64,000 nucleotides of DNA from Siphonodentalium dalli (GCA_032622095.1 CP136063.1:274651426-274715425), one strand, 5' to 3'; numbered from the stretch's first letter, positions 41,976 to 52,915 are shown. A program made the numbers and translations. Notes: generated from the sequence alone by a model not told the origin.

Positions 41976-42469
41976 AGGTACGGTTGGCCTTGGCGGTGGG
42001 TATCCTGTGAAAATATTTACACCCGTCAAAAACCGCCACAAACAGAAATAACAACAAAATGTAGACAGACTGTGTCCGTATACAAATAAGAAATATCGCA
42101 TAAACAGTATGTTATTGTCATTTGTTTGACCATTGTTATGTAAACAAAAGCATAAAAAGTTACTTTTCTGGTGTTTGTTTATATTATGATGGTAAACATA
42201 AAGAGCGTTCTTTGTGGGTGAATTCCTTATATGGAACGAATAAAGAGCGTTTATGCCATTTGTGTGTGATTAGCCAGCAGCATTGTGTTGTCTTCTGTAA
42301 CACAATCAGGCTCTTGCTTATGTAAAATATAGTAAATCTTTATGATAACATACTATTTACGCGATTGTCATGGTATATATGAACGAAACTGTATGCGTTT
42401 TAATGTTTTTCTGTTTACGGTGATTAGAACAAATATGAATATTTTCGACAACTAAGGCCTCACGTGCCT
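41976..42469. mobile_element. MITE-like non-autonomous DNA transposon, 494 bp, TTAA target duplication
   Basis: A 494-bp block unrelated to the satellite interrupts one monomer. It is flanked by TTAA at 41,972-41,975 and 42,470-42,473, while empty sibling monomers (near 40,228 and 41,100) have TTAA once. Its ends are imperfect terminal inverted repeats. The left end begins AGGTACGGTTGGCCTTGG, and the right end, reverse-complemented, begins AGGCACGTGAGGCCTTAG. Further in, both ends carry GAAAATATT followed by a similar A/T/C tract. The interior is AT-rich, with two copies of ATAAAGAGCGTT and no credible coding sequence. TTAA duplication is the hallmark of the piggyBac superfamily, although the usual CCC start is absent, so the superfamily is left open. 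The satellite resumes in phase on the far side. Confidence 0.82.
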
Positions 42470-42473
42470 TTAA

Positions 42474-45400
42474 GCACAAGTAAAGTTCCTCAATGGAAAA
42501 AAGAGTTGTCTTCTGTGTGATGGTCACTGTTAGCTGGTTTTCGCCGAACTTCTGTCCCTGTTTGTCGTACACAGAGGTGCATATATACACTTAGAAAGAA
42601 CATGTGTGCAGATAGATATATAGATTGTAAATAAGTAAACATGGTCCGAAGAATTTGTTGCAGATGAACTTTATTTCGCTACGCATTTCAACGCTTGTAT
42701 GCGCGTATCTTCAGGCGATGTTCACAACGTATGGCATCAGTCTCTTCAGTGTTTGTACATCGATGAAGAACTTTTTTCCTGGTATTGAACACCACGATAT
42801 GTCCATGGGCCATCTTGTCGAGGTTTACCTTTGGCTATTGTGACGTCTCCTCTGTAGCGAAGTGTCGTTGCTCCAAAATTCGTACTTTGGTAGAGCGTTC
42901 CATTTAAGCACAGGTAAAGTTCCTCAATGGAAAAAAGAGTTCTCTTCGGTGTAATGATCACTGTTAGCTGGTTTTCGCCGAACTTCGGTCCATGTTTGTC
43001 GTACACACAGGTGAATATATAGACTTAGAAAGAACATGTGTTCAGATAGATATATAGATTGTAAATAAGTAAACATGGTCCGAAGAATTTGTTGCAGATG
43101 AACTTTATTTCGCTAGGCCTTTCAACGCTTGTTTGCGCGTATCTTCAGGCGATTGTTCACAACGTATGGCATCAGTCTCTTCAGTGTTTGTACATCGATG
43201 AAGAACTGTTTCCTGGTATTGAACACCACGATATGTTCATGGGCCATCTTGTCGAGGTTTACCTTTGGCTAGTGTGACGTCTCCTCTGTAGCGAAGTGAT
43301 GTCGCTCCCAGATTCGTACTTTGGTAGAGCGTTCCATTTAAGCACAGGTAAAGTTTTCTCAATGGAAAAAAAGAGTTCTCTTCTGTGTGATGATCACTGT
43401 TAGCTTGTTTTCGCCGAACTTCTGTCCATGTTTGTCGTACACACAGATGAATATATAGACTTAGAAAGAACATGTGTGCAGATAGATATATATATTGTAA
43501 ATAAGTAAACATGGTCCGAAGAATTTGTTGCAGATGAACTTTATTTCGCTAGGCCTTTCAACGCTTGTATGCGCGTATCTTCAGGCGATTGTTCACAACG
43601 TACGGCATCAGTCTCTTCAGTGTTTGTACATCGATGAAGAACTTTTTTCCTGGTATTGAACACCACGATATGTTCATGGGCCATCTTGTCGAGGTTTACC
43701 TTTGACTATTGTGACGTCTCCTCTGTAGCGAAGTGACGTTGCTCCCAAATTCGTACTTTGGTAGAGCGTTCCATTTAAGCACAGGTAAAGTTCCTCAATG
43801 GAAAAAAGAGTTCTCTTCTGTGTGATGATCACTGTTAGCTGGTTTTCGCCGAACTTCTGTCCATGTTTGTCGTACACACAGATGAATATATAGACTTAGA
43901 AAGAACATGTGTGTAGATAGATATATAGATTGTAAATAAGTAAACATGGTCCGAAGAATTTGTTGCAGATGAACTTTATTTCGCTAGGCCTTTCAACGCT
44001 TGTATGGGCGTATCTTCAGGCGATTGTTCACAGCGTATGGCATCAGTCTCTTCAGTGTTTGTACATCGATGAAGAACTTTTTTCCTGGTTTTGAACACCA
44101 CGATATGTTCATGGGCCATCTTGTCGAGGTTTGCCTTTGGCTATTGTGACGTCTCCTCTGTAGCGAAGTGACGTTGCTCCCAAATTCGTACTTTGGTAGA
44201 GCGTTCCATTTAAGCACAGGTAAAGTTCCTCAATGGAAAAAAGAGTTGTCTTCTGTGTGATGATCACTGTTAGCTGGTTTTCGCCGAACTTCTGTCCATG
44301 TTTGTCGTACACACAGGTGAATATATAGACTTAGAAAGAGCATGTGTGCAAATAGATATATAGATTGTAAATAAGTAAACATGGTCCGAAGAACTTGTTG
44401 CAGATTAACTTTATTTCGCTAGGCCTTTCAACGCTTGTATGCGCGTATCTTCAGGCGATTGTTCACAACGTATGGCATCAGTTTCTTCAGTGTTTGTACA
44501 TCGATGAAGAACTTTTTTCCTGGTATTGAACACCACGATATGTTCATGGGCCATCTTGTCGAGGTTTACCTTTGGCTATTGTGACGTCTCCTCTGTAGCG
44601 AAGTGACGTTGCTCCCAAATTCGTACTTTGGTAGAGCGTTCCATTTAAGCAAAGGTAAAGTTCCTCAATGGAAAAAAAGAGTTGTCTTCTGTGTGATGAT
44701 CACTGTTAGCTGGTTTTCGCCGAACTTCTGTCCATGTTTGTCGTTCACACAGATGAATATATAGACTTAGAAAGAACATGTGTGCAGATAGATATATAGA
44801 TTGTAAATAAGTAAACATGGTCCGAAGAATTTGTTGCAGATTAACTTTATTTCGCTAGGCCTTTCAACGCTTGTATGCGCGTATCATCAGGCGATTGTTC
44901 ACAACGTATGGCATCAGTCTCTTCAGTGTTTGTACATCGATGAAGAACTTTTTTCCTGGTATTGAACACCACGATATGTTCATGGGCCATCTTGTCGAGG
45001 TTTACCTTTGGCTATTGTGACGTCTCCTCTGTAGCGAAGTGACGTTGCTCTCAAATTCATACTTTGGTAGAGCGTTCCATTTAAGCAAAGGTAAAGTTCC
45101 TCAATGGAAAAAAAGAGTTGTCTTCTGTGTGATGACCACTGTTAGCTGGTTTTCGCCGAACTTCTGTCCATGGTTGTCGTACACACAGGTGAATATATAG
45201 ACTTAGAAAGAACATGTGTGCAGATAGATATATAGATTGTAAATAAGTAAACATGGTCCGAAGAATTTGTTGCAGATGAACATTATTTCGCTAGGCCTTT
45301 CAACGCTTGTATGCGCGTATCTTCAGGCGATTGTTCACAACGTATGGCATCGGTCTCTTCAGTGTTTGTACATCGATGAAGAACTTTTTTCCTGGTATTG

Positions 45401-45900
45401 AACACCACGATATGTTCATGGGCCATCTTGTCGAGGTTTACCTTTGGCTATTGTGACGTCTCCTATGTAGCGAAGTGACGTTGCTCCCAAATTCGTACTT
45501 TGGTAGAGCGTTCCATTTAAGCACAGGTAAAGTTTCTCAATGGAAAAAAAGAGCTCTCTTCTGTGTGATGATCACTGTTAGCTGGTTTTCGCCGAACTTC
45601 TGTCCATGTTTGTCGTACACACAGATGAATATATAGACTTAGAAAGAACATGTGTGCAGATAGATATATATATTGTAAATAAGTAAACATGGTCCGAAGA
45701 ATTTGTTGCAGATGAACTTTATTTCGCTAGGCCTTTCAACGGTTGTATGCGCGTATCTTCAGGCGATTGTTCACAACGTACGGCATCAGTCTCTTCAGTG
45801 TTTGTACATCGATGAAGAACTTTTTTCCTGGTATTGAACACCACGATATGTTCATGGGCCATCTTGTCGAGGTTTACCTTTGGCTATTGTGACGTCTCCT
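42474..45900. repeat. Satellite array, block 2a: divergent monomers
   Basis: The satellite resumes with AAGCACAAG, completing the monomer split by the MITE. About eight monomers follow, with many private changes and no clear HOR (for example GGCGATGTTCAC near 42,714 with one T lost, and GAAGAACTGTTTCC near 43,199). This is more diverged than the trimer to its right. Nothing else is seen here. Confidence 0.85.
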
Positions 45901-48900
45901 CTGTAGCGAAGTGACGTTGCTCCCAAATTCGTACTTTGGTAGAGCGTTCCATTTAAGCAAAGGTAAAGTTCCTCAATGGAAAAAAAGAGTTGTCTTCTGT
46001 GTGATGGTCACTGTTAGCTGGTTTTCGCCGAACTTCTGTCCATGGTTGTCGTACACACAGGTGAATATATAGACTTAGAAAGAACATGTGTGCAGATAGA
46101 TATATAGATTGTAAATAAGTAAACATGGTCCGAAGAATTTGTTGCAGATGAACATTATTTCGCTAGGCCTTTCAACGCTTGAATGCGCGTATCTTCAGGC
46201 GATTGTTCACAACGTATGGCATCGGTCTCTTCAGTGTTTGTACATCGATGAAGAACTTTTTTCCTGGTATTGAACACCACGATATGTTCATGGGCCATCT
46301 TGTCGAGGTTTACCTTTGACTATTGTGACGTCTCCTCTGTAGCGAAGTGACGTTGCTCTCAAATTCGTACCTTGGTAGAGCGTTCCATTTAAGCACAGGT
46401 AAAGTTCCTCAATGGAAAAAAGAGTTCTCTTCTGTGTGATGATCACTGTTAGCTGGTTTTCGCCGAACTTCTGTCCATGTTTGTCGTACACACAGATGAA
46501 TATATAGACTTAGAAAGAACATGTGTGTAGATAGATATATAGATTGTAAATAAGTAAACATGGTCCGAAGAATTTGTTGCAGATGAACTTTATTTCGCTA
46601 GGCCTTTCAACGCTTGTATGGGCGTATCTGCAGGCGATTGTTCACAGCGTATGGCATCAGCCTCTTCAGTGTTTGTACATCGATGAAGAACTTTTTTCCT
46701 GGTATTGAACACCACGATATGTTCATGGGCCATCTTGTCGAGGTTTGACTTTGGCTATTGTGACGTCTCCTCTGTAGCGAAGTGACGTTGCTCCCAAATT
46801 CGTACTTTGGTAGAGCGTTCCATTTAAGCACAGGTAAAGTTCCTCAATGGAAAAAAGAGTTGTCTTCTGTGTGATGGTCACTGTTAGCTGGTTTTCGCCG
46901 AACTTCTGTCCATGTTTGTCGTACACACAGGTGAATATATGCACTTAGAAAGAACATGTGTGCAGATAGATATATAGATTGTAAATAAGTAAACATGGTC
47001 CGAATAATTTGTTGCAGATGAACTTGAATTCGCTAGGCCTTTCGACGCTTGTATGCGCGTATCTTCAGGCGATTGTTCACAACGTATGGCATCAGTCTCT
47101 TCAGTGTTTGTACATCGATGAAGAACTTTTTTCCTGGTATTGAACACCACGATATGTTCATGGGCCATCTTGTCGAGGTTTACCTTTGGCTATTGTGACG
47201 TCTCCTCTGTAGCGAAGTGACGTTGCTCCCAAATTCGTACTTTGGTAGAGCGTTCCATTTAAGCAAAGGTAAAGTTCCTCAATGGAAAAAAAGAGTTGTC
47301 TTCTGTGTGATGGTCACTGTTAGCTGGTTTTCGCCGAACTTCTGTCCATGGTTGTCGTACACACAGGTGAATATATAGACTTAGAAAGAACATGTGTGCA
47401 GATAGATATATAGATTGTAAATAAGTAAACATGGTCCGAAGAATTTGTTGCAGATGAACATTATTTCGCTAGGCCTTTCAACGCTTGTATGCGCGTATCT
47501 TCAGGCGATTGTTCACAACGTATGGCATCGGTCTCTTCAGTGTTTGTACATCGATGAAGAACTTTTTTCCTGGTATTGAACACCACGATATGTTCATGGG
47601 CCATCTTGTCGAGGTTTACCTTTGACTATTGTGACGTCTCCTCTGTAGCGAAGTGACGTTGCTCTCAAATTCGTACTTTGGTAGAGCGTTCCATTTAAGC
47701 ACTGGTAAAGTTCCTCAATGGAAAAAAGAGTTCTCTTCTGTGTGATGATCACTGTTAGCTGGTTTTCGCCGAACTTCTGTCCATGTTTGTCGTACACACA
47801 GATGAATATATAGACTTAGAAAGAACATGTGTGTAGATAGATATATAGATTGTAAATAAGTAAACATGGTCCGAAGAATTTGTTGCAGATGAACTTTATT
47901 TCGCTAGGCCTTTCAACGCTTGTATGGGCGTATCTGCAGGCGATTGTTCACAGCGTATGGCATCAGTCTCTTCAGTGTTTGTACATCGATGAAGAACTTT
48001 TTTCCTGGTATTGAACACCACGATATGTTCATGGGCCATCTTGTCGAGGTTTGACTTTGGCTATTGTGACGTCTCCTCTGTAGCGAAGTGACGTTGCTCC
48101 CAAATTCGTACTTTGGTAGAGCGTTCCATTTAAGCACAGGTAAAGTTCCTCAATGGAAAAAAGAGTTGTCTTCTGTGTGATGGTCACTGTTAGCTGGTTT
48201 TCGCCGAACTTCTGTCCATGTTTGTCGTACACACAGGTGAATATATGCACTTAGAAAGAACATGTGTGCAGATAGATATATAGATTGTAAATAAGTAAAC
48301 ATGGGCCGAATAATTTGTTGCAGATGAACTTGAATTCGCTAGGCCTTTCGACGCTTGTATGCGCGTATCTTCAGGCGATTGTTCACAACGTATGGCATCA
48401 GTCTCTTCAGTGTTTGTACATCGATGAAGAACTTTTTTCCTGGTATTGAACACCACGATATGTTCATGGGCCATCTTGTCGAGGTTTACCTTTGGCTATT
48501 GTGACGTCTCCTCTGTAGCGAAGTGACGTTGCTCCCAAATTCGTACTTTGGTAGAGCGTTCCATTTAAGCAAAGGTAAAGTTCCTCAATGGAAAAAAAGA
48601 GTTGTCTTCTGTGTGATGGTCACTGTTAGCTGGTTTTCGCCGAACTTCTGTCCATGGTTGTCGTACACACAGGTGAATATATAGACTTAGAAAGAACATG
48701 TGTGCAGATAGATATATAGATTGTAAATAAGTAAACATGGTCCGAAGAATTTGTTGCAGATGAACATTATTTCGCTAGGCCTTTCAACGCTTGTATGCGC
48801 GTATCTTCAGGCGATTGTTCACAACGTATGGCATCGGTCTCTTCAGTGTTTGTACATCGATGAAGAACTTTTTTCCTGGTATTGAACACCACGATATGTT

Positions 48901-49922
48901 CATGGGCCATCTTGTCGAGGTTTACCTTTGACTATTGTGACGTCTCCTCTGTAGCGAAGTGACGTTGCTCTCAAATTCGTACTTTGGTAGAGCGTTCCAT
49001 TTAAGCACAGGTAAAGTTCCTCAATGGAAAAAAGAGTTCTCTTCTGTGTGATGATCACTGTTAGCTGGTTTTCGCCGAACTTCTGTCCATGTTTGTCGTA
49101 CACACAGATGAATATATAGACTTAGAAAGAACATGTGTGTAGATAGATATATAGATTGTAAATAAGTAAACATGGTCCGAAGAATTTGTTGCAGATGAAC
49201 TTTATTTCGCTAGGCCTTTCAACGCTTGTATGGGCGTATCTGCAGGCGATTGTTCACAGCGTATGGCATCAGTCTCTTCAGTGTTTGTACATCGATGAAG
49301 AACTTTTTTCCTGGTATTGAACACCACGATATGTTCATGGGCCATCTTGTCGAGGTTTGACTTTGGCTATTGTGACGTCTCCTCTGTAGCGAAGTGACGT
49401 TGCTCCCAAATTCGTACTTTGGTAGAGCGTTCCATTTAAGCACAGGTAAAGTTCCTCAATGGAAAAAAGAGTTGTCTTCTGTGTGATGGTCACTGTTAGC
49501 TGGTTTTCGCCGAACTTCTGTCCATGTTTGTCGTACACACAGGTGAATATATGCACTTAGAAAGAACATGTGTGCAGATAGATATATAGATTGTAAATAA
49601 GTAAACATGGTCCGAATAATTTGTTGCAGATGAACTTGAATTCGCTAGGCCTTTCGACGCTTGTATGCGCGTATCTTCAGGCGATTGTTCACAACGTATG
49701 GCATCAGTCTCTTCAGTGTTTGTACATCGATGAAGAACTTTTTTCCTGGTATTGAACACCACGATATGTTCATGGGCCATCTTGTCGAGGTTTACCTTTG
49801 GCTATTGTGACGTCTCCTCTGTAGCGAAGTGACGTTGCTCCCAAATTCGTACTTTGGTAGAGCGTTCCATTTAAGCAAAGGTAAAGTTCCTCAATGGAAA
49901 AAAAGAGTTGTCTTCTGTGTGA
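45900..49922. repeat. Satellite array, block 2b: three-monomer HOR, 1,306 bp, about 3.1 copies
   Basis: Three subtypes recur in fixed order every 1,306 bp. One has AAGCAAAGG (near 45,955, 47,262, 48,568 and 49,874). One has GTGTGTAGATAG with GGGCGTATCTGCAGG. One has AACTTGAATTCGC with TTTCGACGC (near 47,021, 48,327 and 49,633). Copies are nearly identical. The array is cut off within a monomer at 49,922 by the retrotransposon LTR. Confidence 0.9.
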
Positions 49923-49988
49923 TGATAAAGTATAAAGGGGTGTTTTATACCTTATAGACAATGTCTACACAATGGTTAAGTAAACTAG

Positions 49989-49996
49989 ACTCACCT
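49989..49996 (-). promoter_or_regulatory. Consensus 5' splice donor AG|GTGAGT in the LTR
   Basis: On the minus strand the bases read AGGTGAGT, matching the metazoan donor consensus. It lies downstream of the CRE and TAAATA motifs, in the part of the LTR expected to be transcribed. In a complete element the 5' LTR copy would put this donor in the RNA leader, available to join the acceptor ahead of the TatD ORF. Use as a splice site is inferred, not shown. Confidence 0.45.
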
Positions 49997-50074
49997 AACT
50001 GTGAATCCAGATCATTATTAACTTCTAGTTGATCACTTTTGCTCAGAATAATAACAAGCTGCCGCTGTGGTCTG

Positions 50075-50080
50075 TATTTA
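50075..50080 (-). promoter_or_regulatory. Possible TATA-like box TAAATA in LTR
   Basis: On the minus strand CTAAATACAG lies about 15 bp after the TGACGTCA site. It is in a plausible place for the LTR promoter, with transcription starting some 30 bp further on (near 50,045). This is positional inference only. Confidence 0.3.
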
Positions 50081-50094
50081 GAAATCGTCTGCCG

Positions 50095-50102
50095 TGACGT
50101 CA
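50095..50102. promoter_or_regulatory. Palindromic CRE-type site TGACGTCA in LTR
   Basis: A perfect TGACGTCA octamer, the binding site of CREB/ATF bZIP factors, lies upstream of the TAAATA box in the LTR. A related GTCACG/CGTGAC pair lies further upstream near 50,165-50,175. Such sites are common activators in retroelement LTRs. Function here is inferred. Confidence 0.45.
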
Positions 50103-50220
50103 GTTCCCGCGCTTCCTAGACCTGGCTCCTGGTTCCGGGTTTGCGTTTCCCAGTCGGAACTGGCGTCACGAGTGACCTCCCTTGGGCACTCTTAACAAGC
50201 ACATGACTATTTACACAACA

Positions 50221-50236
50221 CCACCCCCTCTTTTAA
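50221..50236 (-). promoter_or_regulatory. Polypurine tract (plus-strand primer site)
   Basis: On the minus strand TTAAAAGAGGGGGTGG lies immediately before the LTR start TGTTG. An A/G-rich run abutting the 3' LTR is the standard primer for plus-strand DNA synthesis in LTR elements, and it fixes the inner LTR boundary at 50,220/50,221. Confidence 0.75.
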
Positions 50237-50318
50237 TTTTGAAGAACTTCCTGAGGGGATGGATTTACAACCAATGATAAATTGAATATATGTACATGTC
50301 TGACCGGCTAGCACTCGG
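50237..50318 (-). other. 3' untranslated segment between TatD ORF and polypurine tract
   Basis: Eighty-two bases follow the TAG stop of the TatD ORF and precede the polypurine tract. They are AT-rich and contain no ORF or recognisable motif. Confidence 0.6.
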
Positions 50319-52913
50319 CTAGTTCCGGATGCCGTAGCAATCCCGCGCATTTTGGACTGTCCTCCTCAGCACCACTTCTGGAGTGGTTTCCAAAATGCTC
50401 GCCAGGACCGTGGCGACTTCTCCGATGACAGCTGGTGTCGTGTGAGGTCGACTTGGAGGGGTGCCAAAATGGGGCGCGTCCGACTCCAAAAGTAGGCGGT
50501 CGGGGCGGATTGCTCTGACAGCTGTGCACTGTCGGTTGTCGAACAGTGCACAGGCTCCCGTAATACCAAAATATGTGTTTGGTCTGGCACTTGACCATGA
50601 TTCCACCAGGGACTTTGTGCCCGTGAAACAATGGAGGTGGATAGTCTGACCCTTTGTGGTGTGGTCAATGACTTTCGCTAGAGCGTTATAACTCACGTCC
50701 AAACTGTATGGATCTGCACCCGGCCCTCGAACATGAAGGATGAGCGGCTTAGAGGTAACCGTTGTGGCCCTAAGAAGCTCTTCAAAACAGTCGTCCTGCT
50801 TGACCAGCTCGTCCCTCGACATGGGTTTTGACCGGTCAAGGCCGAATTCTCCCACGGCTGCGACTTCCGGGTGCCCGATCAAGTTGGTGAATCGAGCCCT
50901 GGCTGCCGGGTTACTACTCCACTGTGCCGCTTTCTTGGGGTGCCATCCAATGGCCACCTTCCAAGAACCATCATGCCGAAGAGATCTCGGATCTGGGAAT
51001 TCCTCCGGGTCGCAATAAACGGCCACACCTCCGATGACATTGACGACAGGGGACACTTTGACCCGGCGACGGGTCTGGTCCAGAGCTTGCAATGGATGTG
51101 TGGCCTTGATCTTGAAGGTACTGTTTATCCGATTCAGATGGAAATGGCTGTCTATTCCATCATGTATCACCGGCATGGGATAAGACTGAGGAGCCACGGT
51201 TGTCGTATGCTCTCCCCGGCTCGAATGATCTCTTCCGGTGTATCTGTGTCTTGGGGATTGAGGTGCCCCAGTTGTTGGTCGCCCTCGCTCCCTTGACTGC
51301 TCTGGTCTACCTTGCGATGCTGAAAAGATGCGTTCCTTGCCGTGGCTAGGTTTAGGGGCCACAGTTGTTGTGGGTCGCCCTCGTCCGTCCGAACTATATG
51401 GCCTACTCTGTGATGCCGATGGTTTGCGGCCTGTGTTAGGTGGACAGACTGCGGCCGCCAGCTTCTGCTGTTGTTTCGGCTCTCCAGATGGTCGGTCCGA
51501 CCGCGACTGCTTAGCCGTCCTTTCCCTCCGGCTGTCGGAGCGATGACGTCTCTTGTCAGGGCGGTCAGCTGGTCGATGGCTCTTTGCAGACTCTCGTTGT
51601 CTCTTGACAGGTCGAATAGTGGCCCGAGCGCTCTTTGTGGCCTCGATACCACGTTCCCCTTCCGACATGAAAGCGTTATGAATTATTACCGCCGCAATAA
51701 TCGGGTCGGGAGCCTCATTGGGGGCCATCCCTTTCACAACCTTCCCGCGAGCCTCTACGACTGCTTTCCTACTAAGCTGATCTCTGAACATACGGTCTTT
51801 ATACATCTGTATCAGCCACAAGGAGGTAACCGAATCCTCGATCCTGGCCCGCTCAGTTGCGGACAATTTGTTTAGGATTGCCACTAAAACTTTCCAGTGA
51901 GCTAAACCTGCGATGGAATTTATTGTAGGTGCAATTTGGTGCCCTCCTACGCGGACCTCGATCCCGAGATCTTCCGCAAACAAAGAGAGCGTTTTGCTCA
52001 TCTCTGTGCCCAGTTGGAAAGACTCCGGTATCGCCGCCCGGTCCGGTGTTTCATTTAATTTGGCCAACAGGTCCTGCAACAGCTGGTGTTCGGACCTGCC
52101 CTCGGTGCCCTGTGCTGGGCAAAGACTTGTGGCACATCTCAAAAGGTCTTGTCGAATCAGGTCCCTGAAAACTTTAGGGATCGGACCTTGTCCTCGATCC
52201 GGCTGCCACCAGTGGGGAGGAAGATGTTTGCCCTGAAGGTGACTGCGCACATGCCCTTTCGCCAGTTGGTGGCAGGACGTGATGGGACAATGATTCATTG
52301 AGTATGCCGTAGATTTGGGTGTGTGTTGCCCTGAAACAGAAACAGTTGGTTTAGTTTGGGACAGATGGTCAATGTGTCTGTCCAAATCTTGCAAAACAGC
52401 CTCAACTGAATCTATTTCCCTGGCCTGTGGTGAATATGTTATGTCATCCCCATCAGGCTTGGGGTCTGGGGTATTTTTATAGCTGTGTGGATTGGAATTT
52501 GGGTGGTCAACATGCATGTCTTGTAGATCAGATTCTGGGGTGAATAATTCCAATAAGTCACCTCCCCCCCAGGAAGAACACCAGTCGGTGAGCCCAACCA
52601 TTGTGGCGTTCTCATTGGGGGCCTGAGACCGAATCAAAACCGACCCCCCTGGGTATTTGTTTTCCAGCGTTGATGCCAACACTGCATCAGTTATTGATGA
52701 CACGTTGGCTCCTGAAACGGGGTAGGGGGTTTTGTCATGCTCAAGGTCACTTTGAGATATCGTAGGATTATCTGGAAACCTACCCGTGCTTACTGCCCAC
52801 TCCAATCGGTTGTCAACTGGAGGCAGGTCCTGTGCCACATCCATCGCCATGTCCAACCGGCCGGTTGTCGGCTCATCGTCGGATTCCAACAGTATTGCGT
52901 CTGAATCTGCCAT
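50319..52913 (-). CDS. Retrotransposon third ORF: C2H2-like finger, basic linker, TatD-type nuclease (864 aa)
   Basis: A complete ORF runs from ATG (G at -3 and +4) to TAG. Residues 1-200 are acidic and low in recognisable motifs. Residues 209-230 form a C2H2-like finger (C209, C214, H225, H230). Residues 245-430 look mainly helical, and 433-575 are Arg/Ser-rich and disordered, with three loose copies of an RGxPTTxxAP-like motif. Residues 586-864 are a TatD-family metal-dependent hydrolase. It has DSHFHL (H590, H592), GWHP (H658), GEFGLD (E689), HVR (H727), HCFTG (H761) and ESDAP (D812), so every usual metal ligand is present. TatD proteins are 3'-5' exonucleases or endonucleases; animal TATDN2 also has a long disordered N-terminus before TatD. 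The ORF lies downstream of pol, the usual env position. The substrate in the element's life cycle is unknown. It could be a captured host nuclease, or a displaced Gag-like protein fused to TatD. Confidence 0.88.
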   Translation of the reverse strand: MADSDAILLESDDEPTTGRLDMAMDVAQDLPPVDNRLEWAVSTGRFPDNPTISQSDLEHDKTPYPVSGANVSSITDAVLASTLENKYPGGSVLIRSQAPNENATMVGLTDWCSSWGGGDLLELFTPESDLQDMHVDHPNSNPHSYKNTPDPKPDGDDITYSPQAREIDSVEAVLQDLDRHIDHLSQTKPTVSVSGQHTPKSTAYSMNHCPITSCHQLAKGHVRSHLQGKHLPPHWWQPDRGQGPIPKVFRDLIRQDLLRCATSLCPAQGTEGRSEHQLLQDLLAKLNETPDRAAIPESFQLGTEMSKTLSLFAEDLGIEVRVGGHQIAPTINSIAGLAHWKVLVAILNKLSATERARIEDSVTSLWLIQMYKDRMFRDQLSRKAVVEARGKVVKGMAPNEAPDPIIAAVIIHNAFMSEGERGIEATKSARATIRPVKRQRESAKSHRPADRPDKRRHRSDSRRERTAKQSRSDRPSGEPKQQQKLAAAVCPPNTGRKPSASQSRPYSSDGRGRPTTTVAPKPSHGKERIFSASQGRPEQSRERGRPTTGAPQSPRHRYTGRDHSSRGEHTTTVAPQSYPMPVIHDGIDSHFHLNRINSTFKIKATHPLQALDQTRRRVKVSPVVNVIGGVAVYCDPEEFPDPRSLRHDGSWKVAIGWHPKKAAQWSSNPAARARFTNLIGHPEVAAVGEFGLDRSKPMSRDELVKQDDCFEELLRATTVTSKPLILHVRGPGADPYSLDVSYNALAKVIDHTTKGQTIHLHCFTGTKSLVESWSSARPNTYFGITGACALFDNRQCTAVRAIRPDRLLLESDAPHFGTPPSRPHTTPAVIGEVATVLASILETTPEVVLRRTVQNARDCYGIRN

Positions 52914-52915
52914 AT

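Larger units (their letters stand above)
49923..50220 (-). repeat. 3' long terminal repeat (298 bp)
   Basis: In element orientation it starts TGTTGTGTAAATAG directly after the polypurine tract and ends CTTTATACTTTATCA at the satellite, giving the usual TG...CA ends. It carries a TGACGTCA site, a TAAATA box and a GT-rich splice donor, described separately. No canonical AATAAA is present; AATAAT near 50,015 may serve instead. TATAAAA at 49,943-49,949 lies too near the LTR end to be a likely promoter box. The partner 5' LTR is not in the window, so LTR identity cannot be used to date the insertion. The exact end is uncertain by up to 4 bp because TGAT is shared with the satellite. Confidence 0.8.

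Noticed and set aside
42122-42325. A 67-codon ORF inside the MITE
   Set aside because: It is low in complexity, has no transposase motif, and lies in a 494-bp element far too short for an autonomous transposon.
1-49900. Dozens of recurrent short ORFs (60-94 codons, mostly minus strand) in the satellite
   Set aside because: They recur at the monomer period and start or stop with single-base changes. They are broken whenever the A-tract changes length. They resemble no known protein, and overlapping frames are equally open. They are best explained as a by-product of the repeat.
49917-49922. Five-base target duplication of the retrotransposon
   Set aside because: Only the left flank is original; the right flank was deleted with the 5' end, so no duplication can be tested.
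49943-49949. TATAAAA near the end of the LTR as promoter
   Set aside because: It is only about 20 bp from the LTR end, leaving no room for an R region; the TAAATA near 50,075 is better placed.
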